Shown: positions 32,990 to 42,034 of the stretch, piece after piece
Layout of the letters: each line of letters starts with the position of its first letter
Position numbering within the stretch: the first letter of the stretch is position 1
Source of the DNA: Bradyrhizobiaceae bacterium
Lineage (GTDB): Bacteria > Pseudomonadota > Alphaproteobacteria > Rhizobiales > Xanthobacteraceae
Reading direction: 5' to 3'
Assembly: GCA_003963145.1 (NCBI GenBank)
Contig: RXJJ01000009.1
Coordinates: 25,733-89,732 of the forward strand
DNA length: 64,000 bases
Program-made: the position numbers and the translations under genes
Notes under the pieces: generated by a model
What the model saw: the letters and a program-made list of their open reading frames with translations, nothing else
Told to the model about the DNA's origin: nothing
The model's database searches: none

Positions 32990-34588
32990 CTAGTGCGCGC
33001 CGCCGCCCGCGCCGGCGCCCGCCTTCGGCTTGTTGACGAACACCACGAGGATGCTGAGCCCGACATAGAAGAATGTCAGCATGTAAAACGCATCGCCGAA
33101 CGCCATCACCGTCGCCTGCCGGTGCGCGATCATCGACAGTTCCTTCAGCGCCATCATCGCCGCATCGCCCATACCCTGAAATTTCTGCGTCAGCGTGTTG
33201 AGCAAATCGACCGCGGCGGCGCTGCCCCAGTTCATCCGGTCATGCAGGCGATCAATGTGAAAATCCGTTCTGTCGTTGAGAACTTCATTGATGAGAGCAA
33301 GTCCGACCGCGCCGCCAAGATTACGCGTCAGGTTGAAGAGGCCGGAGGCGTTCTTCATCATCGAGGGCGCCAGCGTGCCGAGCGCGATGTTGTTGACCGG
33401 GATCATCGCCAGCATGATGCCGACGCCGCGGAAGATCTGCGGCCACAAGAGTTCGTAGAAATCGAAATCGCGGGTAATCCACGTCATCTGCCAGGTGCTG
33501 GCGGCGAAGATCAGAAGTCCGGCCGCGATCATGTAGCGCGGATCGAGCCGCGTCATCAGCCGGCCGGCCAGCGGCGCCGCCACGAACATCGCAAGACCCG
33601 ACACGAACATGGTCTCGCCGATCATCACCGGGCTATAGCCGCGCACCTCGGCGAGATAGCGCGGATACATATAAGTCATGCCATAAAGGCCGATGCCGAC
33701 GCAGAACGAGAAGATGCTGCCGATGGCGAAGTTGCGGTTGGTGAAGGCGCGGATATCGACGATCGGCTCTTTCGCGGTCAGCACGCGCCAGAAGAACAGC
33801 ACCGTGGACACCGCGCAGATCATGCCCATGATCGCGACGGACTCGTCCTGGAACCACTGATATTGCGGCCCCTCTTCCAGCACATATTCCATTGCGCCGA
33901 GAAAGCCCGCCATCGTAATGAGGCCGAACCAGTCGAAATGATCGAGCAGCGCCAGATTCGGCTCGTCGAAATCGACCAGCGCCAGCACGCCGAGCGTGAC
34001 GCCGATGCCGGGCAGCACGTTGATGAAGAAAAGCCAGTGCCACGACATCACGTCGGTGATGTAGCCGCCCACCGTCGGGCCGATGGTCGGCGCGAGCGTC
34101 GCGACAAGGCCGATCACGGGCGTGACGATCGGCAGCTTGCTGCGCGGGAAGATCGTATAGGCGGAGGCGAACACCGTCGGGATCATGCCCGCGCCGAGAA
34201 AGCCCTGCACCGCGCGCCACAGGATCATCTGATCGATGTCGGAGGTCAGGCCGCACATGAAGCTCGCGCCGGTAAAGCCGGCGGCGGACATCGCGAACAG
34301 GATGCGGGTGCCGAACGCGCGGGACAGGAAGCCCGACAGCGGAATCGCGATGACCTCGGCGATCAGATAGGCGGTCTGCACCCACGACACTTCGGTGGAG
34401 GACGCGGACAGCCCGGCCTGAATGTCGGAGAGCGATGCGGAGACGATCTGAATGTCCAGGATCGACATGAACATGCCGAACACCATGATGACAAACGCGA
34501 TCATCCGCTTCGGATCGACCGCTTCCTCGGAAGCAGCCACCGAAGGCGCGGGAATATCGGCCGGTCCTGTTACTGTTGTGGAGGACAT
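32990..34588 (-). CDS. EmrB/QacA-type DHA2 multidrug efflux transporter
   Basis: Inner-membrane drug:proton antiporter with 14 predicted helices (532 residues), the DHA2 pattern. Typical segments include LDIQIVSASLSDIQAGL in helix 1, the loop SGFLSRAFGTRILF and GPTVGGYITDVMSWHWLFFINV in helix 5 (motif C). A GCGAGG site precedes the ATG. It lies 39 bases after the emrA-like gene and should form with it and an outer-membrane channel a three-part pump; no TolC-type gene is present here. A divergent TetR gene with a palindromic operator probably represses the pair. Confidence 0.92.
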   Translation of the reverse strand: MSSTTVTGPADIPAPSVAASEEAVDPKRMIAFVIMVFGMFMSILDIQIVSASLSDIQAGLSASSTEVSWVQTAYLIAEVIAIPLSGFLSRAFGTRILFAMSAAGFTGASFMCGLTSDIDQMILWRAVQGFLGAGMIPTVFASAYTIFPRSKLPIVTPVIGLVATLAPTIGPTVGGYITDVMSWHWLFFINVLPGIGVTLGVLALVDFDEPNLALLDHFDWFGLITMAGFLGAMEYVLEEGPQYQWFQDESVAIMGMICAVSTVLFFWRVLTAKEPIVDIRAFTNRNFAIGSIFSFCVGIGLYGMTYMYPRYLAEVRGYSPVMIGETMFVSGLAMFVAAPLAGRLMTRLDPRYMIAAGLLIFAASTWQMTWITRDFDFYELLWPQIFRGVGIMLAMIPVNNIALGTLAPSMMKNASGLFNLTRNLGGAVGLALINEVLNDRTDFHIDRLHDRMNWGSAAAVDLLNTLTQKFQGMGDAAMMALKELSMIAHRQATVMAFGDAFYMLTFFYVGLSILVVFVNKPKAGAGAGGGAH

Positions 34589-34627
34589 GACGTGCCTCGC
34601 CCGATGGCGCTTAGCGCCGCCGCGCTC

Positions 34628-35911
34628 TTAGTTCGCGGCGGATTTCGATGATGTCTCTTGTGCCGCCGCGTTCTGTGCCGACTGCGGTTCGGCTTTTGTG
34701 TTGACGCTGACGATCACCGACATGCCCGCGCGCATCAGATGCTCCTTGGCATCGGCTTCCGAAACGTGGACACGAACCGGCAACCGCTGCACGATCTTGG
34801 TGAAGTTGCCCGTCGCATTGTCCGGCGGCAGCAAAGTGAATACCGAGCCGGACGCCGGCGCGAGGCTTTCCACTACGCCGTCGAAAGTGCGGCCACTGAC
34901 AGCATCAACAGAAATGCTCACATGCTGCCCGGGGCGGATCCGCCCAAGCTGGGTCTCCTTGAAATTGGCGTCGATATAGACGTCATTCAGCGGCACCACA
35001 TTGGCAAGACGCTGGCCGACCTGAATGTAATCGCCCGCGTTGACCATGCGGTTGGAGAACACGCCGTCCACCGGCGCACGCACCGTGGTGAACGCAAGAT
35101 CGCGCTCCGCCTTGGCGAGCGAGGTCTTCAGTTCGGCAAGCTGGCCCTTGGCCTCGGCCTGCTGCGCGTTGATGACGTCAACCTGCGCCTGCGCGGCATC
35201 GAGCTGTGCCTGCGCGCCCTGCAGGCTGGCGACCGCCTGATCGCGGCCGGCCTTCGACACATCATAGGTGGCTTTCGATGCGAATCCCTTTGCGCTCAAT
35301 TCTTCCTGACGGGCGAAATCGGCCTGCGTGCGCTCGACCGCCGCCTGCGCCGAAGCCACCTGCGATTTTGCCTGATCAACCGCGCTCTGCTGCGCCAGCG
35401 CCTGCTTGCCGATGCGTTCGATCGTCGCTTCCTGCGTTCCGATCCTGGCCTTGGCATTGTTGACGGCGATCACGTAGTCACCATCGTCGATCTGGAACAG
35501 CAGATCGCCTGCCTTCACTTCACTGTTATCGCCAGCTGCAATTTTTGAAATGTATCCCGCAACCTTGGCGCCCAGCACGGTGTTGTTCGCACGCACATAG
35601 GCGTCGTCGGTCGTCACCCAGAAGCGTCCGACGAGCAGGTAGTGAATGCCGAAATAGACCGCGGCGAGCGCCGCCAGCGCGCCAATGCCCATAAACACCT
35701 TGCGGCGAAGTCCGGATTTGGCCGGGGCGGCCTTCTTTTGCTTTTTACCTTTCACCGGCGCTTCGACCACAGGTGCTTCGGCCGGAGCCTTGCCGGTCTC
35801 CCGAGGGGCGGAAGGCTGCTGCGGCCGCGCGGGTTCTGCCGCTGCAGATCCATCAGTCTCCTCGATAGGGCGAAGCAACCGGGCAGCTTGATCGCGTGCA
35901 GGGAGGGCCAT
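34628..35911 (-). CDS. EmrA/HlyD-type membrane fusion protein
   Basis: Periplasmic adaptor of the adjacent DHA2 exporter. The 427-residue protein has a Pro/Ala/Lys-rich cytoplasmic tail of about 70 residues, a membrane helix (VFMGIGALAALAAVYFGIHYLL), a lipoyl-like half motif (VTTDDAYVRANNTVLGAKVAGYI), a long alpha-hairpin coiled coil (about 145-245) and the second half (RAPVDGVFSNRMVNAGDYIQVGQ). It is the first gene of the efflux pair, and the palindrome at 36008-36030 lies about 100 bases upstream. Confidence 0.92.
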   Translation of the reverse strand: MALPARDQAARLLRPIEETDGSAAAEPARPQQPSAPRETGKAPAEAPVVEAPVKGKKQKKAAPAKSGLRRKVFMGIGALAALAAVYFGIHYLLVGRFWVTTDDAYVRANNTVLGAKVAGYISKIAAGDNSEVKAGDLLFQIDDGDYVIAVNNAKARIGTQEATIERIGKQALAQQSAVDQAKSQVASAQAAVERTQADFARQEELSAKGFASKATYDVSKAGRDQAVASLQGAQAQLDAAQAQVDVINAQQAEAKGQLAELKTSLAKAERDLAFTTVRAPVDGVFSNRMVNAGDYIQVGQRLANVVPLNDVYIDANFKETQLGRIRPGQHVSISVDAVSGRTFDGVVESLAPASGSVFTLLPPDNATGNFTKIVQRLPVRVHVSEADAKEHLMRAGMSVIVSVNTKAEPQSAQNAAAQETSSKSAAN

Positions 35912-36007
35912 CGCTATGATCCTGAACCATTATTCTGGCAAAAGGCCGGATAATGCCAATCGGCACGCTTTCTGGCCCTGTTGAAACCTCGGTAAATAGC
36001 ATTTAGG

Positions 36008-36030
36008 ATTGACCGAACCGTTCGGTCAAT
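36008..36030. promoter_or_regulatory. Perfect 23-bp palindromic operator for the TetR regulator
   Basis: ATTGACCGAAC-C-GTTCGGTCAAT has 11-bp perfect arms around one central base. It lies in the 202-base gap between the divergent efflux and TetR genes, the usual place for a TetR-family operator that controls both. Confidence 0.8.
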
Positions 36031-36113
36031 AGTAAATACGTCTCAGTCTTCAAATATTTTGATCCATATCTACCAATGGCTTCGGGGTTCCCATTATAGG
36101 TTAGTGTACAGCC

Positions 36114-36752
36114 ATGAACTCACCTGCCCCCTCCATGCCGGTCGCCGCCGGCGACGAAGACAGTGCCAAACGCCGCCAAATCCTTTTGGGCGCGCGGCAG
36201 GTTTTTCTCGATCTCGGTTTCGATGGCGCCAGCATGGGCGAGATTGCCAAGGCGGCGGGCGTTTCCAAGGGTACGCTCTACGTTTACTTCACCGACAAGC
36301 ACACGCTGTTCGAAGCGATGTGCGAATGCGAGATGCGCGTCCAGGGCATCGAGAAGCTGAGCATCAATCCGGACGATGATGTCGCCAGCGTGCTACGCAA
36401 ATTTGGACAGAGCTATATGGAGCTGCTCTGCCGGCCCCAGGGCGGCTCAACCATCCGCACCATCATGGCAATCGCGGAGCGCATGCCCGAGCTTGGGCGT
36501 CGCTATTATCATAACGTCCCGGCCAACTGGATCGGCAAGCTGGCGGACTATCTCAACAACCAGACCGCCGCCGGCCGTCTCGACATCGGCAATACGGAGC
36601 TTGCGGCTTCGCAGTTTCTGATGAGCTGTCAGGCTACGCTGTTCCTGCCCTTCATCATGCAGGTGTCGCCGCCGCCGAGCAGCGAGCGGATCGCCGAGGT
36701 GGTCGAGAGCGCGGTGCGGATGTTCTTGGCGGCGTATCAGGTCAAGTCGTAG
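36114..36752 (+). CDS. TetR-family transcriptional regulator
   Basis: DNA-binding repressor of 212 residues with an N-terminal HTH (about 20-66; ILLGARQVFLDLGFDGASMGEIAKAAGVSKGTLYVYF is the classical TetR signature region) and a C-terminal ligand domain similar to the AcrR-type C-terminal family. It is divergent from the emrAB-like pair, and the perfect palindrome between them is the likely operator, so the protein probably represses the pump and itself until a substrate binds. Its 3' end faces the extensin-like gene 17 bases away. Confidence 0.93.
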   Translation: MNSPAPSMPVAAGDEDSAKRRQILLGARQVFLDLGFDGASMGEIAKAAGVSKGTLYVYFTDKHTLFEAMCECEMRVQGIEKLSINPDDDVASVLRKFGQSYMELLCRPQGGSTIRTIMAIAERMPELGRRYYHNVPANWIGKLADYLNNQTAAGRLDIGNTELAASQFLMSCQATLFLPFIMQVSPPPSSERIAEVVESAVRMFLAAYQVKS

Positions 36753-36769
36753 ACGGACTGGTCGGCAAG

Positions 36770-38008
36770 TCAGTCGCGATCGCCGATCCGCGATTCATCC
36801 TCGATGGTTGCCCGGTCGTCCTTCGACAATGGGCCCTTGGCGACAAAACGCTTCCCGCGCGTTCCGATCGATCCAGTGACGCCGTTGTCGCGCATGTCAC
36901 GGCTGGCATAGGGACGGCCGCCGGCGCGCGCGGCGACTTCCTCGCCTGACACCGCAGCCGGTTCGCAGATCACACGCCCGCTCGCGCGGCGCATCAGATC
37001 GACGTGAATGTGATTGTAGTGATAGATGTTCGCGCCTGGCCCGAGCACCGTGGTGAAGCGCTGGCACGCCGCGCCCTGAACATCGCGCAGAAAGCCCTGC
37101 TCTTCCGGCAGGCCCTTCCAGCCGTTCTGCACCGAAATGTAGCGTCCGTCCGCGAGCGTGAAGCCCGCGACATCGAGTGCGTTGCCGAACGCGTGCTCGG
37201 AAATATGCGCGTTCGGATTGCCGTTCATGCCGCGGCACGAATAGGCGGAGATCTGCTTGATCTCGACCACCCGCGCGCCGAACCAGCGGATCGCCGCCGG
37301 TTGCACGGCCTCGCTGATCCAGCCGTCCAGCGCGGAAACGATCGGACAGGCCAGCGTCGCAGTCGGCTTCAACGCAACGGGACCGACGGCCGACACCGGA
37401 TTTCCAACCGGACCGAGGCGCGGCAGCGAAGCGTTTGGCAGCGGATAATTCGAGGACGCGGAAGACGGTCGCGCCGTGTAGGGCGAACGTGAGGCCCCTG
37501 CGTTCGGATAGCGCTGCTGCGATGGCGCGCCGTAAGCCGCGTTGTCTTCATCGTCCGGCGGCTGTGCCACGCCGGGCGGGTTCAGAGACGTCGGCGCGCC
37601 GGGCGATGCGCCCTGATAGTTCGGCGGCGGATAGGACGACGAAGCGGGCGGCGAGGAAGAGTAAGACGGCTGCGCGTAGGATGGCTGCGGCTGCGACACC
37701 GGCCAGCGCGGCTGCGCGTTGCCGACGGCATTGGGTGGGCGCATGTCATCGACATAACCAAGCGAGGAGTTGCTTTCGCCGAGGGCTGCGACCTTCAGCG
37801 GAAACTCCGCGCCGCAAACCCCGGGACCGGCAATCGGGTCGATCCGCACAAGGTCCGGGCCTTCCTTCACCGCGCCGGATTTCAGGCAAGCGGCCTCCGC
37901 CTCGGCGCGCCAGGGTTCGCGTTCGGCCTGAAAGAAACCACGGCCGCAACCCGCCAGCGAGACAAGGACGAAGGAGCCGACAAGATACAAACGAACTCCG
38001 CGCGTCAT
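36770..38008 (-). CDS. Extensin-like family lipoprotein with M15-like metal-site motif
   Basis: Function unknown; envelope protein. From the ATG at 38008 it has 412 residues, a signal peptide with lipobox LAGC, a Pro/Ser/Tyr/Gln-rich low-complexity middle (about 110-220) and a C-terminal extensin-like domain. That domain has H272 and D279 in SEHAFGNALDV and H333/H335 in NHIHVD, the same spacing style as the zinc ligands of M15/VanY-type peptidoglycan peptidases, so a metal-dependent wall hydrolase role is a reasonable inference. The track's longer start at 38095 adds a tail with no signal peptide logic. The gene is divergent from the FecR-domain gene. Confidence 0.82.
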   Translation of the reverse strand: MTRGVRLYLVGSFVLVSLAGCGRGFFQAEREPWRAEAEAACLKSGAVKEGPDLVRIDPIAGPGVCGAEFPLKVAALGESNSSLGYVDDMRPPNAVGNAQPRWPVSQPQPSYAQPSYSSSPPASSSYPPPNYQGASPGAPTSLNPPGVAQPPDDEDNAAYGAPSQQRYPNAGASRSPYTARPSSASSNYPLPNASLPRLGPVGNPVSAVGPVALKPTATLACPIVSALDGWISEAVQPAAIRWFGARVVEIKQISAYSCRGMNGNPNAHISEHAFGNALDVAGFTLADGRYISVQNGWKGLPEEQGFLRDVQGAACQRFTTVLGPGANIYHYNHIHVDLMRRASGRVICEPAAVSGEEVAARAGGRPYASRDMRDNGVTGSIGTRGKRFVAKGPLSKDDRATIEDESRIGDRD

Positions 38009-38288
38009 CCGCGCAACGTCTGCGAATAAACTTAAGGACTCTTCAACGCGTTGTTTTTCAAGGTTTTTTAACCACGATGAGACCTTGCCGCGCAATCCTC
38101 GGACGCGCCCTTCGCATGTCCGGCGGCAGCGGCTGCGCGGCAGCCGTCATTCCGCTTGCTGTAATCGGGGCTGTTGTAAGGCGGACTCCGAGGAAATTCC
38201 TGTCGAACGGAAACATGCGCGGCTTTGCCGGAGCGCGTTTTGCTCTAGAATCACAGCCGGTAACGAGACAGGGCAACAGGATCGGCGC

Positions 38289-39533
38289 GTGACATTCAGC
38301 AGGTTTGCTCCCGCGCTGGCGTTCGGTCTGGCTCTCGGTGCGCTGATCGCCACATCGCCGGGTCTGGCGCAAAACAGCGTATCAACCCCCGCTCCTTCCG
38401 TGTCTCCCGTGCCACCGGCAACCGCTCCAGCCACGCCGCCATCGCAGGATCAGCCCCCTTCAAATCCCGCTCCAACGACGCCCGCGCCATCGGGCCAGCC
38501 TGCGCAAGGCGCGGCGGCTTCCAACATCCTGCCGCCGGCTGGCGATCCGGTCGGCAATATCGCAACGCTAACCGGCAGTGCGACGGTGTCGCGGTTCGGC
38601 AAGTCGAGCCCGCTGAAGACCGACGACGATATCTATATGGGCGACACGCTGCAGACCGGGGCCAATTCGGCGCTCAGCGTCACCTTCACCGACGACACCA
38701 CGTTCAAACTCAGCGCCAGCGCGCGGATCGTGGTGAATAAATATCTCTACGAGGAAGGCGGCAAGAACAACGCGGCGCTCTATAATGTCGCGCGCGGCAC
38801 CGTCGCCTTCGTCGCCAGCGCCGTGGCGAAAACCGGCGACATGAAGATCGCGACGCCGACCGCGACGCTCGGCATTCGCGGCACCACCGGCGTGATCGAC
38901 GTGCCGGACAATGTTTCGGCCAGCAGCGATGTCGCGATCAAACTCTATCCCGACGCGGATGGCCGTGTCGGGCATATCGAGGTGAACGGACGCGATGGCG
39001 CACGCCTCGGCCTGCTCTCGCAGGCGTCCAGCGGTTTTTCGATTCGCCCCGGCGCAGGCGGACGTTTCACCGCAGCGCCACTGCAGATTTCGCCGCAGAT
39101 CGCCGCGCGCGATCTCGGCTATGTGCGTCAGGTGCATGCCGCGCAGGGCATCGGACGGCAGATCGTGACGCGCCAGCGCGACCTTCGCCTGCAAAACCCG
39201 GCGCGGAAAAACGGACCGCAGCGCGGTCCCGGCAATCTGCAGCGTCCGCAAAACGCACCCGGCGGCCAGCGGCAAGGCGGGCCTCAACGTCCGCAGCCGG
39301 GACAGCGCCCCGAAGGCCGGCCGCAACTGCCCAGCGCTCCGGCGGCAAAGCCGGGCCAGCGCGCCAGCGAGACGCATGCGCCGCCGCTCCCGCAGCGGCC
39401 CGGCGCGCAGCAGCAGCGCATGCCGGGAACGCCGAATATGGGACGGCCTCGTGCGCCGCGGCAGCCCGGCCTGCCGCGCCGCGCGCCGCAGGGCATATCA
39501 AAGCCGCAAAAGACGCCGAAAAACGCGCACTGA
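38289..39533 (+). CDS. Secreted FecR-domain protein with Pro/Gln/Arg-rich tail
   Basis: Exported protein of unknown role. I start at the GTG at 38289 (MTFSRFAPALAFGLALG), with ACAGGA upstream, because it gives a clean signal peptide ending near GLAQ; the protein is then 414 residues. A Pro/Ala-rich stretch follows, then a FecR domain (about 90-200: LTGSATVSRFGKSSPL, GDTLQTGANSALSVTF, ATLGIRGTTGV). The last 120 residues are low complexity, rich in Pro, Gln, Arg and Gly. There is no sigma factor or TonB receptor next to it, so it is not a classical FecR anti-sigma protein. A DUF4403 gene follows 91 bases later on the same strand. Confidence 0.8.
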   Translation: MTFSRFAPALAFGLALGALIATSPGLAQNSVSTPAPSVSPVPPATAPATPPSQDQPPSNPAPTTPAPSGQPAQGAAASNILPPAGDPVGNIATLTGSATVSRFGKSSPLKTDDDIYMGDTLQTGANSALSVTFTDDTTFKLSASARIVVNKYLYEEGGKNNAALYNVARGTVAFVASAVAKTGDMKIATPTATLGIRGTTGVIDVPDNVSASSDVAIKLYPDADGRVGHIEVNGRDGARLGLLSQASSGFSIRPGAGGRFTAAPLQISPQIAARDLGYVRQVHAAQGIGRQIVTRQRDLRLQNPARKNGPQRGPGNLQRPQNAPGGQRQGGPQRPQPGQRPEGRPQLPSAPAAKPGQRASETHAPPLPQRPGAQQQRMPGTPNMGRPRAPRQPGLPRRAPQGISKPQKTPKNAH

Positions 39534-39624
39534 ATTTTGCCTGGGCCACACGCCGCACCGCTTCGGGGTGGCGGGCGCTGGTCAGCAGCGGTAAAACGCC
39601 AGCGAGGCCGCAGCCGGAAAATCC

Positions 39625-41166
39625 ATGAACCTGAAATCAATCGCGCTTGGATCGGTCATCATCGCCCTGTCGTTTTTCGCCAGCCTGCAAGCGATGAATT
39701 ATTTCTGGCCGATCGAGATCAAGCGGCTGGAGCTTGCGCCATTGCCGCCGCTGCCGCCCGTGGCACGGCAATCGGAGATTGTCGCGCCCGTCCGGATTTC
39801 ACTGGCGACCGTCAGCGCCGCGCTCGACCGCGCCACGCCGCGCAACATGAGCGGCAAGGCGCCGAATCCGGCCCCGCAACTTCTGAAGAACGCCGATCTC
39901 GACTGGACCGTGCAGCGCGGCGCCATCGCCACCAGCGGCGCGCAAAACACGCTGGCGCTGTCCACGCCGCTGAACGGGACTTTGACTGTGACGGGGTCGC
40001 TCAATACGGGCGAAGGCAGCCAGATCGGCAACGCGCTCGGCAATATCCTGGGCGGCAACGCCGCCAAGCAGATCGGCAACATCTCGATCAAATCGCTCAA
40101 CGCCAACGCGCAAATCCAGGGCAATCTGTCGATGACCGCGCGACCGGAGATCGCGCCGGGCTGGCGGGTCGATCCGAAGATCACCGCGCAGGTCGATCTC
40201 AACGACTCCACGCTCTCCGTCGCGGGCGCGAAGATGGCGGTGCCGGCGCAGGTCAAGCCGATGATCGACAAGAACGTCAGCGAGCAGATCGAGCGTTTCC
40301 AGGAGCGGCTGCGCAACGATACGTCGTTCGAGCAGACCATGCGCCGCGAATGGGACAAGATCTGCCGCTCGATTCCGCTTCCATCCTCATCGCCCGGCGC
40401 GCAGGGCCTGTTCATCGAAATGCGTCCCGTCAGGGCCATCGCCGCGCAGCCGCAGATCGACACCCGCAACATCACGCTCACCGTCGGGCTTCAAGCCGAG
40501 ACCCGCATCACTGGCGTGAAGACCAAACCCGACTGCCCATTTCCCGACAAGCTCGACATCGTGCCGACGCCCAATACCGGCCGCGTCGCCGTCGCGGTGC
40601 CCATCGACCTGCCCTTCACGGAAATCAGCCGCGTCGTCGAGGCGCAATTGCGCGACCGCACGTTTCCCGAGGATGGCAACGGCTCGGTGTCGGTACGCGT
40701 GAAGCGCGTCGAAATCGATGCCTCCGGCAACCGGCTGCTCGTCTCGCTGCTGGTGAACGCACGCGAGCGGACGAGCTGGTTCGGTCTCGGTGGCGACGCC
40801 ACAGTGCGGATCTGGGGCCGGCCCGTGCTCGACGAGCAGCAACAGATCCTGCGGCTGGCGGATCTCGATGTCGCGGTGGATGCCGGCGGCCTGATGAATA
40901 GAGCCGCCCAGGCGGCCACACCCTATCTGAAAAAAGCGTTGGCCGAGCACGCCACGGTCGATCTGAAGGCGATCGCGGCGGACGCGCAGCGCAAATTGTC
41001 CTCGATCATCACCGGCTTCCGCGCCATGGACAACGGCGTGCGCGTGAGCGCGGACGTCAACAATCTGCGCCTCGGCGATATCGCGTTCGATTCCGACACG
41101 CTGCGCGTCATCGCCGAGGCGACCGGTTCGATCGACGTGACCCTTACGGCGCTGCCGAACTTCTAG
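39625..41166 (+). CDS. DUF4403-family envelope protein
   Basis: Unknown function. The 513-residue protein has a single N-terminal hydrophobic segment (SIALGSVIIALSFFASLQAM), a membrane anchor or uncleaved signal, and a long soluble part that would lie in the periplasm. It matches the DUF4403 pattern by its two-part layout and repeated beta-rich segments such as SLNTGEGSQIGNALGN and VPIDLPFTEISRVVEAQL. It follows the FecR-domain gene by 91 bases and ends 13 bases from the convergent ClpP-like gene. The family call is from recognition of sequence style, not a search. Confidence 0.7.
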   Translation: MNLKSIALGSVIIALSFFASLQAMNYFWPIEIKRLELAPLPPLPPVARQSEIVAPVRISLATVSAALDRATPRNMSGKAPNPAPQLLKNADLDWTVQRGAIATSGAQNTLALSTPLNGTLTVTGSLNTGEGSQIGNALGNILGGNAAKQIGNISIKSLNANAQIQGNLSMTARPEIAPGWRVDPKITAQVDLNDSTLSVAGAKMAVPAQVKPMIDKNVSEQIERFQERLRNDTSFEQTMRREWDKICRSIPLPSSSPGAQGLFIEMRPVRAIAAQPQIDTRNITLTVGLQAETRITGVKTKPDCPFPDKLDIVPTPNTGRVAVAVPIDLPFTEISRVVEAQLRDRTFPEDGNGSVSVRVKRVEIDASGNRLLVSLLVNARERTSWFGLGGDATVRIWGRPVLDEQQQILRLADLDVAVDAGGLMNRAAQAATPYLKKALAEHATVDLKAIAADAQRKLSSIITGFRAMDNGVRVSADVNNLRLGDIAFDSDTLRVIAEATGSIDVTLTALPNF

Positions 41167-41179
41167 CGCGGCTGAGTTG

Positions 41180-42028
41180 CTAGCGCGCCTTGCCCGCGCC
41201 GCTGGCGCTGGAGGCCACGGGCATATCGCCGGCTGTCACGATGTTGAGCGATTTGAGTTCGTCGGGCTTGAACACGAACAGCTTGTCCTTCGGCGTTTCC
41301 ATCGCATGAATCCACATCTGCGTATTCACGCCCATGTCGGTGAGATAACGCTGGCAGCGCGCGGAAATGCGCTGGGCGTCGCTCATGTCGTCATGCTGAA
41401 CCTGGCTATCCTTCGCAGACGTCATGGAGAACACCTGATGGACGCCGATGGCCGCCTTCGCACCGGCCCGGCGCTCGACGCCGCCGGCGAACATCAGCGG
41501 GCACGATGACGCGCAGATTTTTCCCGATTCCACCTCGGTCGCCAGCTTGCGTTCGCGGATCAGCTTTCCCATCGCCAGCGCGTCGGCGACCGATCCGCCC
41601 GGTGAATTCAGCACCACGGTCTTGATGTAGTCGCCACGCTTGTTCACCTCGGACGCGAAGCTCTCGGAAATGCCAGGTGTGATGGTCCCGGTCGCCATCA
41701 GCTTGCCCTCGCCGACAAGTTCGAACGTCATCGGCTTGCCGAGCACGCCCTGCGATTGCGGCATCGGCATCAGCCGGCGGTCGCCGCCCGGCAGCAGCGG
41801 CGCGAGGATCGACGGGACGAGACCAGGCGAGGATGGAGCCGCGTCGTCGTCCGGCCTGGTCAGCGCCGCGTCGGCATTGCCGACGAGACCGTTCATCGAT
41901 GCGAGATCGGCCGCCAGCACAGCGACAGTCACCGCCAGAACGCCACGGAAAATCCAGCGCAGCACCTGCTCGTCGGGATTGCCCGACAACCATGCGTGTA
42001 ACCTGTCCTTCCATGAAGACAACGTCAT
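41180..42028 (-). CDS. ClpP-like periplasmic protein (COG3904-type)
   Basis: Predicted membrane-anchored protein of 282 residues. After a short cytoplasmic tail and one helix (VLRWIFRGVLAVTVAVLAADLA), the periplasmic part has a ClpP/crotonase-like core: VLNSPGGSVADALAMGKLI followed by EVESGKICASSCPLMFAGG, where the serine of CASSC sits at the place of the ClpP nucleophile, and IGVHQVF further on. This layout matches the uncharacterised COG3904 family. Whether it is a protease is not proven. It lies 6 bases downstream of a coiled-coil membrane protein gene and is probably co-transcribed with it. Confidence 0.75.
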   Translation of the reverse strand: MTLSSWKDRLHAWLSGNPDEQVLRWIFRGVLAVTVAVLAADLASMNGLVGNADAALTRPDDDAAPSSPGLVPSILAPLLPGGDRRLMPMPQSQGVLGKPMTFELVGEGKLMATGTITPGISESFASEVNKRGDYIKTVVLNSPGGSVADALAMGKLIRERKLATEVESGKICASSCPLMFAGGVERRAGAKAAIGVHQVFSMTSAKDSQVQHDDMSDAQRISARCQRYLTDMGVNTQMWIHAMETPKDKLFVFKPDELKSLNIVTAGDMPVASSASGAGKAR

Positions 42029-42034
42029 GGCGAT

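Noticed and set aside
32786-34651. 621-residue plus-strand ORF over rnpB and the EmrB-like gene
   Set aside because: Starts inside the RNase P RNA and runs antisense to an obvious 14-helix transporter; no recognisable domain.
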